Source of the DNA: Certhia americana
Taxonomy: Eukaryota > Chordata > Aves > Passeriformes > Certhiidae
Assembly (NCBI GenBank): GCA_018697195.1
Contig: CM031864.1
Coordinates: 28,033,962 to 28,097,961 of the forward strand
Reading direction: 5' to 3'
Length of the DNA stretch: 64,000 bases
The notes under the pieces are model-generated. The model did no database searches. It was not told the origin of the DNA and was given only the letters and a program-made list of their open reading frames with translations. This document shows, piece by piece, positions 22,796 through 36,580 of the stretch (position 1 is the first letter of the stretch; each line of letters starts with the position of its first letter). The position numbers were made by a program, and so were the translations under genes.

Positions 22796-25700
22796 GACTT
22801 TGGGCTTTTCTGTTGGATACTGACAATAAGCTTGTGGAAATGGATGAATCTTAGTTTTCAGTGGCCTCACAAATACTGGAAACTTACTGTGTGAGTGTGG
22901 AAAAACTAGCCAGCATAGGAAGACCAAGGAACTGGGGCAGTTTACCAAGAGCAGAGAAGACTGAGGAGAGGGTGTAGAAACAGGCTCCAAATAGATCCAA
23001 AATCGCCCCAAAAGGAAAAAAAAAAAACCTGTCTCTTGAGAAAAAGATGAGAACTGATTGGTTTAAACTGCAGGAAAAGAGTTATGAAAAATGGAGGAAA
23101 TATCTTTCTGCTGGTAAAATTAGTGAAGCACAAGGAGATACTGTGCAAAGTCCCTGTTCCTGGCAGAAGGATCCTCTGTGGGAAAGGCCAAATAAGGTTT
23201 GCCCTGTGAACTGGGGTGCCCTGCCTGTTCCTCTCCCACTGTTGGCTGTGAAACTGCAGCCTTCTTCACACAGCAACTGTGGGGGATAATGTGTGGTAGT
23301 GGACCTTGGAGAATGGATGTTCATACAGTGGGAGAGATCTGCAGAGGTGCAGGTGGGCACTAAGAGGTAGGATTCATTTTATCTAGCTTCAGCCATCCAA
23401 AAGCTAGTTATTGCAGCAAAAGCTGTTGCCCATTACCCCTCAATGACCAAAGGACTGAATGAGCTGCTATGTGAGAGTTATCCATGCCATCTGTGCCAGT
23501 TGTCATTAATACTTGGGATAAATCAGTTTCTGGATTGAACTATAGCTTGTTTTTTCACTCATGAGAGAGGGAGCCTGGATGATTTTCTGGCTTTACACAA
23601 CAAGGCAAGCCAACCAATCTTACAAATATATGAGGTGTGTTCAACTTGAGCAGCACAGGGATTTTCCATCAAACCACTCGGGTGAGGTCAGGGCTCTGCT
23701 GAACCTGTAAAAGCCCTTTCTAGACTGCATCTACTGACTGATGTCAATACACCAACCCTATGTACCATTCCTGCTCCTCAACCACCCTCTGCCCACCAAT
23801 GCTTTTGTGTTGAGTCTGGCTCTCACCAAGACTGAAGTCTGCTGAAAAACTGAAAAAGATCATCCCACAAAAGTTCAAATGTTTAAATCCATTTGCTTCC
23901 AGACAGGAACCATACATGGGGCGCTCACTATCCCAAAAGCTGTAGAGCCAACTAATTTTGTGGTGGGAAAGCCTGCCAGCATATTGAAGGCTGAGGGAAT
24001 TCTGTGGAACATGTTCAGAAGGCAAATGATTGATTCATCATCAGTGGTGAAGAACTGATTCCAGGAATTATGCGTGTGCCAAGCTGAAGCCTGTTGAAGC
24101 CAAGGGAAAGGCATCCTTAAATTCAGGTCATCAGTCAGGGCTGGGAAATGCATGGAGGCCCTGGTACAGGAAAGCTTAACTTCCAATGCGTGCTCAACCT
24201 CCGTTAACGTCAATGATGATAAAATTAAACGTGAGGTCAAGATTTTGGATAAGAATGGTTTATGGCCTGAAGGCTTACATAGATGAGAAAGTCAGGCCAG
24301 CAAGCCAGGGCGTTTGATATTGATCAGTCTAATCAAGGAACTCCTGCGTAAGCTGCCACATGAATCAGGGAATAATTCGGGATAACAGACACATCTGAGT
24401 AATTCGTGACCTACTGGCAGATGATTCATGCAGACAGGCAACATCCATCAAATCCATCTTTGCAAAGGCCTTCTTGGAAAACTTACGGATCTGTGGGTGG
24501 CCCTACCTTCTCAGAGGGTTCATCAAGGGAGAAGTTGGGAGCAGGTGGGATTGTGGGGATACCCCAGACCCCATTGCTGCACAGGGCAGAGCTTGTCCTT
24601 CACACATCAGCAGCCCAAGAGCTTTGGGCAAAGAGGGATCTTCAGGATTTTCAAGCTGTCTTTTGAGAAGAAATGGATCGAGATGAGGGGGTTGGAACTG
24701 TAGACCCCATATCCTGTCCCAGTTTTGCCACACATCTCCCTTGTAACCTTGTTTGGACATTCTTTATATATTACTTTCCCACCTGAAGCATCAGTTCATG
24801 TTTCTGCTTTCTGTTCCCAGTGTAGTGCAAGATCCATCAACCAATATCCTGGTATTCACCAAAAGTCATCATGTAACAATACTGCATATACTGGAAAAAG
24901 CCTGGTATGGACCTCTGGATCTGGGAGATCTCAGAAGATATAAGACTCAAAACCTGGAGAAAACCAAGAATTGTCATCTCTATTCAACACAAATCAACTA
25001 GTTTTGGAGGAGGTAAATATCTACTCCAGAGACGCCTTGCCATGGGATAAAACACCTGCCTCGCCTCTCCAGCCTAGACACACAACAGTGCTATGGCATT
25101 GCAACTGTATCTTGTGCTAGGGTTGTGGTTTGCCATCCTGTATCTGAGATTCTACACCAGACAGGGAAGAGTTTGAGCCTGACACTATCAAATTCCCGTT
25201 TGACAGTGAATCAGCAGTACCTTTTGGGAGCTTCCTTTGGGTGCACTGTACCTTTGCTCCTCTTCATGGACCACGTGATGCCAGGCAGTGCCAAGTGTTT
25301 CAGAAGCAGAAAGTTCCTGTTTCTCTTAGGAGATGTAGTCCAGCTGTTTCACCTGGCTTGAAGTTACAACGGTGGCCCCAGGGCATTGCCACATGGGGCA
25401 GAAAATGTAATGGGGTGACAGGGCTTGGCTGCGGCTGGAGAACCAGCAAAGAGACAAGGGACAAAGCTTCCTGAGACCCCATCAGGAGATCTGCACTGGC
25501 TCCAAATGTCCAGGGAAATGGGATCCAAAGCAATCATCTGTGGGACTGGTTCTTTGCCAGAAAGTCTTAAAATAATTGCAAGTGTAGCTGCAACCTGAGT
25601 CTATAAAAGACCAGTAAGGAGAAAGAGTGTCTGCGCTTGTGTTTGCATGAACAGCATCAGGCCTGGAGATACTAGAACAAGGAAGAGAAAAAGAAATCTC

Positions 25701-28097
25701 TTTTCTGCCATGGAAAACACAGTAAGGGGAGACAGCATGTCAGGTTCCTGATGAAGTTTGGCTGGGGCCTCACTAGTGCCAGGCTCTTGAAGAAGGTGCA
25801 AAAAGATTTGCAGGCATCCTGCTTATGCTCTCCTTCTGTGGGATCCCAGCACAGCTCCCAGGCCACGGTGGTGGTACCAGCAGGATGAGCACCTTTCTTT
25901 TCCCCAAAGGGCTCCTACTCTGCCTTGAGGATGGGAAGTAGCTCAGAGCAGTATGAAACTCTCCATCCTTGCCCCAGCACATGAGCACGGACCTGACTTT
26001 TGTTCATTTCTCACAATTTTAGTGAATTGTTTGTGCCACCATTGGTGCTCTGGAGCCTCCTGCATGGGGACTGTACCCTGTCCCTGCTATCTGTCCTCTG
26101 CATGCTCAACCTTCTAGTAGCTCCCACTTAGCTTTAAGAGTGGCTATAAAAAGAACTTGACAAGATCAAATGCTAATAGAAAGGTTTTCTGAAGGTTGAA
26201 ATGGATCTGCTCTAGGGCATTCCTGACTGGGAGATGCCAGAAGAAACAAAATAACCAGTACATTGGGGAGTAAATAACTGGATTTTAAATACTCTCGGGA
26301 AAAGAATTCTGGGCAGGGTGGGGAGAATACTGTGTGCTTGGAAAGCTGTTGCTCTTCCAAATCTTCACTTTGCTGCAACATGTATAGAGCATTGTCATTC
26401 AAAGCTATGGATGACGTATTGGGGACTTTCTTCCCTGAATTTGTCCGAGGTGTGAGAAGCTTCAGCATCTACAGAGTCTAGCACCCATGATGACCATGGA
26501 TAGTGTGGAAAGCCATGTCCCACTGCTCACTATTTTTGTATTTGGAAGAGCAGCAAGCAATTTCTTAGACCCTCAATCGCTTGAGGTGCTTTGGTCACAA
26601 CCCTGAGTACTGTCCCTTCCCACACTGGAAGAAAGGTCCTACCAGAAGAGCTACAGCTCCCTCCCAGCATGAAACAGTGCCCATCTCCTGGCATGAAGTA
26701 GGTGTATGTCAGTATTAACTTCTGGAGGTTAGCTCAGTGCAATTCTACCCAAAACATGACCTCTGCCTTCTTCTGAAATGGGGAAGAGGATGTCAGGATT
26801 GCTCTTCCAGGTCAGGGATCGAAAGCTGTAACATCAGCAACAACTGGGAAGCACCAAAATGGCTCGTTCAAGCCCTGCCAGCATCTACGTCCTAACCCTG
26901 ACTGATGCTGGTACTGATACTGTCCATGTCTAACCATGACATGATGCTGACCAGACACATCATTGGGTCTTCAGGGCGTTATTCCTTTTGAGCACCTGGG
27001 CCCAACTATCCCAATTTTCAGTCCATGCTGGTGGACAAAGGCTCCCTCTTTAGTGACTTCTTTTCGCAGAATAGATGCTGAATCAAAAATGGTCTCGGCC
27101 CTGCTGACATCCACTGCAGCTGAGCCAGGCATCCTGTTTTGCAGTGAGCCTGTCTGTGGGAACACAGGACCACACAACCACGGTCACACAGCTCTTGGGC
27201 CAGAGCTGACTCCTAACAAGCCATGTCTGAGCACAAAGTTTGGGCCTTGCCCCAAAAAAGCCATGCAACCTTGCTTTTGGGAAGAGCTGGCTCAGATCCT
27301 GCAGCCAAGCATCCTCAGGCTAACTGGGGACCAGAAATCCCCAGTTGTCCTGTGTGCAATCCCCATCCTCGTGATACCACTCCTTCTCCTCCCCCCATTT
27401 CTCCTCTCCACCATTCTCTCTCCATTAATGCTAGCTCTCCACTAATTCTCTCCCAGAATATAAAGCTGAGGTTTCCGAAAGGTCTCTGAACCCAAAAAGA
27501 CATTGAAGAGATGGAAAGAGAGGGAAAGAGAAAGAGGCTTTTTGAATATTGAATTAAGGCTGTCTCCAGTATTATTGGATTCCCACAAGGAGGCAGCCAG
27601 GGAGCCCACTGCTATAGTATCCTATGAATATTTCATTGCTTGACTTAAGCTTGGTGAAGGGTGTTTCTTTGCAAAAAAACACCTTTTTAGCTTGTGGGTT
27701 TATCTCCAAGTGTGTGGTTATTGTCTCTGCTCTTATAGCAGCTATGAAATCAACCTGGCTTGTGGACAGAGTCATCTGACACTATAGCAAGCTAAACTTG
27801 TCAAACCTGGGTGATCTTTTGGTACAACATACCCAGGAATCTCCAGAAGACAGCCAGACATGGCTCAAAATATCTTGGTGGCTCACTGGGTCAGGCTGCA
27901 CGAGTGCAGCAGCAGTGATGCTCAGTACCTGTGTCCCATCCAACCATAGTGACATTGAACAAAGTGCATGGTCGGGGGTAATTTCACCCCACTTCATCCT
28001 ACCAAATTGGCTGCAGAAGTGGGGAAACAAATTGTGCTGCCTGGTACCCAGTTTTAGGGTCTGGCCTGAAGGATCTGGGTCTGCCTTGATTCCCCAG
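22796..28097. other. Intergenic DNA, no gene seen
   Basis: About 5.3 kb of unremarkable sequence with many short ORFs on both strands, none resembling a known protein. No clear transposon signatures. Confidence 0.5.
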
Positions 28098-28162
28098 ATT
28101 TTAGGTGCTTACCAAAGCACCTAAAATTGGTGCTACCTTGGAATTTGCTTACCAAATTCCAA
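28098..28162. other. Two adjacent hairpin-forming inverted repeats
   Basis: The first is a perfect 13-bp stem (ATTTTAGGTGCTT / AAGCACCTAAAAT, 28098-28110 with 28115-28127) and a 4-base loop. The second is a perfect 9-bp stem (TTGGAATTT / AAATTCCAA, 28138-28146 with 28154-28162) and a 7-base loop. Both carry the same GCTTACCAAA string across the apex. No ORF or known element explains them. Confidence 0.8.
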
Positions 28163-31100
28163 ACCACGAATTCCTCAGACTGGAAATCTTTCCAAAATGA
28201 GCACTTTCACAAAAATTCGTAGTTGTCCTGCTTTCAGGCAGGCTGCAAACCACGTTCACTGATGCAATGGAGAATCCCAACACGAGCATTGTTTCCCCAC
28301 TCTGCACAGTGGAAATGGTCTCAAATACTGTGAAAACACCTTATTTTCCCTCTCCAGAGCTGTTTTTTGGAAGTGCTGCTGCCCTACTCCTACCACCCTG
28401 TGCTCGTCCTCCATGACCCAGGAACTTCCTCTTATATTACCCAACTGTTCAAGGTCCTGCTCAGAGAAAGCAGTGGCAGAAACCTTTTCCTTGTTTATTA
28501 GATGAGCTCAGTGGTCTCCCATCCACAGCCTTTAACATCTCTCCTTGCTCTGCCAGGTGCTGTCTCACAGATCTAGAGTGATTCAGATCTGGAGATGGTT
28601 GGCTAATTCTATTGGGAATTCCTTTTTTTTTTTTGTCTTCTCTCTCTCCCCTGCCCCCCAGTCTAGAAATCCTCTTCAAAAGCAAAGAGGGTAAATTAAC
28701 AAAAATTAATTGTTTTATTGTAGACAGGGCAGGTAACACCGTTACTGAGATTGCCCATACTTTCTGTTATGGAGCTGTGTTTCCCATTACTTAGAACAAT
28801 GCTAAAACAGAGACATTTAGGCAGAAATTGTCTCATATGAATTTGCCTCAACCTGAATTTCTGTGAAAGATTTCAGCCAAACTGAAAGTTTTTTCAAGAG
28901 AGAAGACACGGGAAAGCCATTTGGTTTGTCTGTGACCAAACACTTTTCCTGAATTTCCTTGGGAAAACTCTTTCACCCTGTGCTTCACCTGAAGAGATGA
29001 AATTTGGTGAGAGAAGATCCTCTTGAAGGGGAGCTGCAAAACTTTCCTGGTTTCCTTAGAGGGATACTGTGCCTTGTGCAGCTTATTTAAGCTACTAGAA
29101 TTATATTTCTTAGTTTATGGTTTCAGCAGCAGTCACACAATCCACTGACCAAGAGGTGCCTCCCACATGGTGTGCAGCCCCAGTGCCATCCTTCCTGAGC
29201 CATGTCTTCTGCAGGGTGGAGACCCTCCATGTCTCCTGCATGACTGTCTCAGCACTCTCCAATCAATGGCTGTGGGATTGAACAGTCCCCACAGAACCCA
29301 GGATGGCAACAGACAATGGGACAGAGAGCACGAATCCCTCTTCTCCTTGCTGGACACCTGCCTACTGCATACAAGGAGCTTCAGCTTACCACAACTGTTT
29401 GTCCCTGCAGAAAGACAAGAAGGGAGGTGACAACACATTTTATGAGAAAATTTCTGATGACCATAGATCATAGAATCTATGGCCTTCAACACTTCCAGGC
29501 TTGTAACATCCTCATGGTGCTACACTTTCTACAAGTATGGAACCTCTCTTCCCCATGAGGTAGGATGGCAGCACCCTGCCCCCCTGAGGCAGCACCTGAG
29601 ACATCCCCTGAGCCCCGCTGAAGCATCCCAGGCAGGGACAGAACGGAGCCAGGGTGCAGCTGTACCCTGCTGTTGGTTACCCATGTGGCACAGAGGCAAT
29701 GTGATTTTTTCATCACAGATGAGAAGATGATGCTCCAGGACCGCACTACTGGTTCCCTTTTACAATTTAATCAGGAGAATCAAGAAGTTCTCTTGGTTAA
29801 CTGGTTTCTTTGCACACAGGGCACAAGGTCCTTAGCTCCATAGCGATCCTGGGAGCACATCCAGTCCTGATTACAACTGCAAATCCCTTCAGTGTCCACC
29901 TTGGTTCTGCCCATCCTAGGCTTTTAATTTTCTAGGAGGGTGACAACAGGTGGCTCCGGTTGACATCAGTGGAATTGCATTAACACTGCTGAAAACCAGG
30001 CCTGCACCATCTGCTCAAGCAGAGCCCTCTTGGAGCGTGGCAGCATGCGGAGCCTTTTGGCATACATTGTAAGATGGATTGCTCAGCTCCTAACTAGGAC
30101 AGATAGATAAGGACAACGAATGGATGCCCAAAGAGCAACCATGCTTTAGACAGAGGAATAAATCACTTTGATTGTTCATATATAAACAGGAGGTAGCAGG
30201 AGGACTCAGCTTTCAGAGCAGAGTGCAACTGATTGAAGCCCTATGATTGTGTTCAAGGATCTAAAAGCCATTCAAAATGGAGTTTGTTAACAGAGTTAAT
30301 AACCCCACATATAGTGCTCCTGCGACAGAGCCATTGTCACTCCGGGCTTGGCTGAGAGCCCCAGTCCCTCTGACCCTTTGGGAACCTCCATTCTGAGATA
30401 CCCTGTCCCTCTGACACCTTTCCTGGGGAAGAGGAGGTGCCCAGGAAAGGGAGAAGGGCAGTGCCCTCCTGCTGAGAGAGGCTGACTGCAAGACCTGCCT
30501 TTCGCCTGCCTACCTGTCTACACCAACCACAGACCCCTAGCTATCCAAACAGGAGGGGTCTTCAAGAGGCTTTGCTGCGCATGAAGTGCCCTTAATTTCA
30601 AAGAATTCTCAGTTCTGGCATCTCCAGCATCTCAGTATGGGGTGGTGGGGTGATGTGGGTCAGTATGAGGGACGTACCTCCAGCACCTGGATATGGGCCA
30701 GTGGGATGTTACAGGCCCACTACCAGGGCCGCTATGTCTCCAGCCTGGCCTCTTCATGCTGCTGAGCACTGCATTTACAGCAGCCCATGTGCTCAGTGGG
30801 ATGGCAATCACTGGGCTCTCAAGCTGTGACATGGGGACATCTTTTCAACCCAGAGCAGTGGACAGTGTGTGCCTGGTTTCATAATTTTGGTACAGGAGTT
30901 GTGGCTGTTCCTGTGGATGTTTGATCTTGTTGAGATTCATGCTGAACGCTTGTGGAAATGCTACAGTGGCTGCAGATAAGATAGGAAGAGACCTCCAGCC
31001 TGTGCAGGGATGGGGCAAGCTCTCAGGGTCCATCCAGGACCAGGACCAGCCCAATACCTGTAGTAAGAGGAGCACCTGGTGTATTGCCACTGCAAGGGAT

Positions 31101-31740
31101 GTTCCCACACGGAGAAGCTGGCCTGTGTCCCTGCAAATATCCTCACATGCCCTGTGCTAGGCTGGGAAAAATCTTCTGGTATCCATTGACACTCCACACA
31201 ATCTGTGTCTTCCTTGCATATGCCCAAGTGAGTATGGCTTCATTAGAAACTCCCTCCGATCCTCCACCCCCAAATAACTGAGCTGTGGGTCTGGTTCATG
31301 GGGATGGGCTGCCCTGGCTGCTCCCCCTGGCCAAACCACAGGGGCCAGCAATTGGACTCCTCTCAATTATGCTTCACTCACAGCACCAGCTGCCAGCTCG
31401 TCCTCAGCACCCAGCTCAAGAGATGCTTCTCACCTCCCTCTGAGGGCTGAAGCAAGCCCTGAGAGACTCCAGGAGCCAGCCAGTGCTGTCTGTCTTTCAA
31501 TCCACCATTCTCACCATCCCTTTAATTTGCCCTCAGCAACAGAGCAAGCCAGGATGATGCTTCAGCCATTCCTTCCCAGAGGAGATGGGGTCCTGGATGC
31601 AATTCTGCTCCTCTACCAAAAGCTGATTCAATCCCTTCCCACCAGGCAACCCCTCTTTCTCTGTCTACTTTTTGCCTTAATATCCCTCTGATCAATCTCA
31701 GAAGGATCCAGTCACATGGAATGGCAGATGGGGAACAGAG
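28163..31740. other. Intergenic DNA, no gene seen
   Basis: Short ORFs only. A small palindrome (CCATAGAT / ATCTATGG) lies at 29461-29482. No recognisable repeat family. Confidence 0.5.
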
Positions 31741-32050
31741 CATGAATATTAATTAACAATGAATTCCAAACAGAGGACTTTAATTACATTAAGAATGCAG
31801 GCTCAGAGGCAATGACTTACTTCCTGCTGTAAATCTCTTGACAGGTCATTTGCTACAGTGGTGTCAGTGCTCCTTAATGAATGAATATATACATTTCAAG
31901 TGCTGGTGTATGGGAGAAATAGGGTCTTGTTTCCGAAAGTGGCAACAGAAGCCTGCACACCAGCGAGAGGGCTTTGCTCATATAGAGGATTCCGGGAAAT
32001 AATAATTAGTATAATTACCTGGTAATCATACACCAGGAGCTCTGCTCGTG
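31741..32050. promoter_or_regulatory. Candidate enhancer block with homeodomain-type and STAT-type motifs
   Basis: AT-rich block with ATTAATTAAC near 31748, TTTAATTACA near 31780 and a cluster of AATTA/TAAT motifs at 32000-32030. A perfect palindromic STAT consensus TTCCGGGAA is at 31990-31998. It differs in composition from both flanks and lies about 8.4 kb upstream of the PAPPA2 start codon. Regulatory function is inferred, not shown. Confidence 0.3.
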
Positions 32051-35000
32051 GGGCTGGAAATCCCCAGCATGAGCCAGACCTGCTGCTTTGTCATATGTGG
32101 TCTGGTCACTGGGGGGAGACCAAGAACCGCAGCACCTTCCCCGGGGCCGGTGGGTGCCGGGTCCCCGCCACGCTGGAGCGCTCGGTGCGAGTGATGCACC
32201 CAGACCGCTGCCCGCCTCGCTCGGAAGGGTTCTTCCCTTGAGGGGTTTTACCAGTTCCCACGGGGCTCATGGTGGTCTCGAGGAGGGGTGCGAACACGTC
32301 TCAGCCTCCAGTGCTGGTAGTGCTTTGGCAGCCTGGAAAGGGAAATCAGTCTTGTGAGGGCATGGGGTTAGCCAGAAAACCCATCTAGCCAGGATGCCCT
32401 CTCAGCCCAGGAGCAGTGGCAGGTTGGAAAAGCACATTTTCCCCAGCACAGTTTAATCGCAGGAAAAATACAGCCAATGCTGAAGACTTTCTGTATCAGC
32501 AAAAGGGCTTTTTTGTTTTAATCCCTCAAACTGGCCTGGGACAGCAATACTGCCAAATACTCTCTTACGGGGACAACTCTTTCTGTACTCAGGGATTTTG
32601 CTGGATGAGTTTGATCTGAGGTTTACTGCACAGAAAACCAGCTTAAACTAAGAGGGTCGCATAAGTGCCAGCGTGCCAATATCCCAGCAAAATGAAGCTT
32701 TTTCTTTCTTCTCAGCTACCTTCAGCCTGTGCAGCAGCACGTTCCTCCACAGTCCCTGGTGGCAATGCCGGAGTGCTGTGCTCTGGCTAGGAGCAGCATG
32801 TGAGCATAGTCCCCGTTGGGCAATGGGTAATGTTCAAGGGACTGCTGCATCCTTGGAGCTCCTCCTGCTTGGCCTAGTGCCCCCAGGCCTAGCTGGGAAG
32901 CAGTGTGGGACATGGCATGTTTTCAGACTCTCCAGGGCCCTAGATAAGGCAAGGAGGGAAAGGATCACTGTGAGGGATGGTGGTAGAGCTGCAGCAATGG
33001 GACAGTGCTGTGGGCTGCACGAAGGAGATAATACGGGATCTTGACTGCATGGCCACATTGAGCTGCAGGGGACTCTTCAGCAGCAAATTCAGGACCTGGA
33101 GGCTTGCACAGGGAGGGCATGGCATGAACAGCCTCTCCTCTTCATCTTTAACTGTAAAGAGATTGCCCAGTAGGTCTGCATCTAAAGTGGTAGATTACTG
33201 ATTTTGCTGGCTCTCCCCAGACAGGGATTCTTGCATTTTTCCTGAGCTCCTTGCCAGCACAGTGAGGCTGACAGAAGCTGGAAGTGCTGTGGCATGAAAG
33301 GGAGGTCAGAGATGACTTTAAGTAACCCTTCTCAACCAGAGATCACTCATGCATTTACAGCTCCAAAAGAAGTCATAGAAAGGTTGAAGGATAAAGATAA
33401 AACAGCTAATTAGCTCTGGCTGAGCTGAGATGAAGACTATGAGATCAGGCTACAAAGATCCAGTGGGTTTTCAAACTGAGGAATGTTCTGATTTGGAAGG
33501 GGTAGTCCTTGCCAGCAAGATCTTGTCCTGACCAAGGCTTTCACACCCATGCTTTGCCCTTTTCTGCTCAACAGCTGTGGTGAGCACTCTGGATTGAGAA
33601 GTTTTTAAGGTGGCACCAGGATTAAGATTGGGGGGAAAAAAAGCCACAAACATCTCAGCAGCAAAGCACCAAACCTCCTTAAAAGGTGTCTCTGTGCTTG
33701 AGGTTAGCCACAGAGGTGGACCATCATCACAACACTGTTTATAGAGACACTGAAGGGCTCCAGAGCACAAAACCAAAGAGATTCAAGGGCTTCAGCTAAC
33801 TGGCACAACGTCGCAGGAGACATCCCAGTGCAAGTCCTACAGGAAATGGAGGTACCCACTCTGGTTGGAAAGGCTGGAGGGAACCAGTGCTCTTGGTGCC
33901 TCCAGCTCCTGCTTCATTTGTGGATCCACAGGATGCCACTGGTGTGGGGGTGCACATTTGGGGCTGTTGCTACTTCCTACAAACCAGATGCAAAACCACG
34001 CTGTGGGCAACATCCAACAAACAAAAAAGCAACCAAAAATTTGCTGGATAGTGGGTGGTGCCAGAGTTCATCTCTTGGTGTTTTCCTTGTCTAGTGAAAA
34101 CCAGTAGGTGTCAGATCCCCAGCCTGGGATAACCACTTTTTTCTCTTGCTTGAGAAGAATGTGTGGGTTTATGTGCTCATCCTTTCAACCCCAACCAGGG
34201 TTCCAGCCTGCCCCAAGGTTGGACATGAATGACCTGGGTGGTGCAGATCCACAGCACAGTTGTGAGCTGGAGGCTGTGAGCTTCCTTGGCACCTGGTATG
34301 TGGCTCCATCCCCATCTCTCTCCTGTCTGTGGCTTTTCTGGAAAGTCTAATTTTATTTGTCTCTTCTAAAAATGAATGGGGAAGGCAGAGGTGTTTCCTT
34401 GTTGCGATGAACTTGTCCAAACCCCAAATAAAAACCCTGCTGGTCAGCCTATAAGAGCTGAGTCTGACTCTTTCATGCTTATTTTTATTGCTCACTGCCA
34501 AATGACAAAGCAAGTTCTCTGCAAGATAGACGATGTCCTAATGACAGTGAGTTTTGGATCAACAAAAAAGCGGCACCTCTAATTCACAGTACCAAAAGTT
34601 CTGCTTTACCTTAAAAAGTTAAATGCAGCCCCTTTCCCTTCACCTCACCCACTGTGCTTGTTTACTTCTGCTCCTTTTCTTCTTGCTGCAGTTATTCCCT
34701 GACTGGGATGAGATGAGAGATCTTAAAATGTGAATTTTGAGGAAATGCTGGGCTTTGCATCTGCACTGGGGTGGCACAAGCCACTTCTCCCTTCCCTCAT
34801 CCTTCAGATACCAGTGCCAGATTAAGTGTTCACTTCATGTCTTATCGGCTGGCTCTAGCAAATGGCTTTTCTGTCTGGGTGACACATGGAAAGCATCTAA
34901 AAATGCAGGTGCAGGATGAAGGCTATTGGGAGATGGTGGAGGTCTGTACAGGTAATTGCTCTCACTCTCCTGCAGGGAAAGTCATGCTCAATTAAATAAG

Positions 35001-36284
35001 TGATGCTATCATGTGAGCAGCATTTCCAACAGGGATTAACAAGCAGATGTTGGTGTAAGCACATGGGCGATGAAAATGCAGCAAGATTGTGTCATTATTC
35101 CACCTGGCCATTAGAACTGCCATGAGTGTAGTACTCTCCTGGAGGTCCTGCCTGGAGATTTTTTTCTCTGCTGGGGTGGGACTTTGAAAGTATTAGCCGG
35201 TCCCTGCTGTGTTTGTACCAACATGCTCCTCCCTTCAGTACTGCACAGCTACTTTGGGATCCTGCCTCTGCTGCAGTCACAGGAGCTGCATGGCATCCCT
35301 TGGCAAGCACTTCCCACTGAGCTGGGATAGAGTTGTGCTTAGACTATCCTGGCTTAATGGGGCTGAAACTCCCCAAAGGCAGTAGCAGAATGGAAGTGAG
35401 AAGCTAGATTCAATTTTCCCCCTGCTTTTTCATATATGCTTTTTTTCCTTGGCTGCTAGAAGAGCTACATTATGTAGAGGCAGATAAGTCCCTGCCTTTT
35501 GTCAGGAGTTGGAAAAAATTTCTATATCTGAGACACCCTGTTTGGCAAAGGTCATGCCTTGTTCTCTAGCAGATCTTAATTTAGCACCTGCAAGTTCTTG
35601 GTGAAGTGTAAAACTTTGGGATGCAGGAAGATCCTTGGAGGTTGTGTAGGGAATGTCTTCCCTATGTAGAGATGTGAGTGAACTGCTGAGCACCTTCACC
35701 ACCAACTGGAAGTAAATGGTTTTTACTGGAAGCGTGCAAGAGCCATCCAAAGCACAGCTCTGCAGCTCAGGGCTCCAGCATGATGTCCAAGGCTGCTCTG
35801 AAATAGCTGCATCTGATGGTGATGCAGCAAACCAGCTTCCAAGCACCTTAGTTGATGCCCCAATGACTGCCTGGCTAGTTGCCTCCATGGCCTCTCTGCA
35901 TTACTGCTGTCCTGGGCAACCTACAGGCTGCATGGCTCAGAGCACAGAGGTGGAAGCAGGTGTGAGGATGATGCAGCAGACATATCCTTTGCTGTTACTT
36001 AAATTCATTCCTTTGCTCCATTGCCAAAGGAATTGAGGTCATGTATGTGGCTTGTTAAAAGCCTTGAGGCAGGTACAGCTGAATTCGTCAGAGAAATTGT
36101 TGTCACCAAACTCATGAGACTGAACAGCACAGGGAAACCTTACCAGGTGTTGCAGGGTGAGGGGAACATCCCAAGCTGCGGAGAATCCAGGGGAGCACCT
36201 GTGGGAGGTCTCCATGATTGTCTCTCATCCCTTACAAGGTGTGTCCATCTGCAAGGCACAAACACGCAGGGGGCAGGACTTTTG
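32051..36284. other. Intergenic DNA, no gene seen
   Basis: Mixed GC content with a small GC-rich patch near 32100-32230. ORFs are short and carry no domain that I recognise. Confidence 0.5.
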
Positions 36285-36580
36285 ACAAGGGCATGTAGTG
36301 ATAGGGCAAGGGGAGATGACTTTTAAGTGAAAGAGAGTAGATTTTGATCTAGGTATTAGGAAGAAATTCTTCCCTGTGAGTGTGGTTAGGCCCTGGAACA
36401 TGGTGGCCAGAGAAGCTGTGGCTGCCCCTGGATCCCTGAAAGCATGCAAAGCCAGGTGAGATGGGGCTTGGAGCAACCTGGGATAGTGGAAGATGCCCCT
36501 GCCTATGGCAAGAGGGTGGAACTAAATGGTCTTTACAGTCTCTTACAACACAAACCATTCTGTGATCCTTTGATTCTATG
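36285..36580 (+). mobile_element. CR1 LINE 3' fragment, plus strand
   Basis: It includes 'GGTATTAGGAAGAAATTCTT', 'GCCAGAGAAGCTGTGGCTGC', a 'GGCTTGGAGCAACCTGGGAT' stretch and a 3' end with 'CCATTCTGTGATCCTTTGAT'. It is a typical short avian CR1 tail. Confidence 0.9.

Noticed and set aside
26963..27445. 160-codon open frame, plus strand
   Set aside because: No recognisable protein or exon structure in the intergenic interval.
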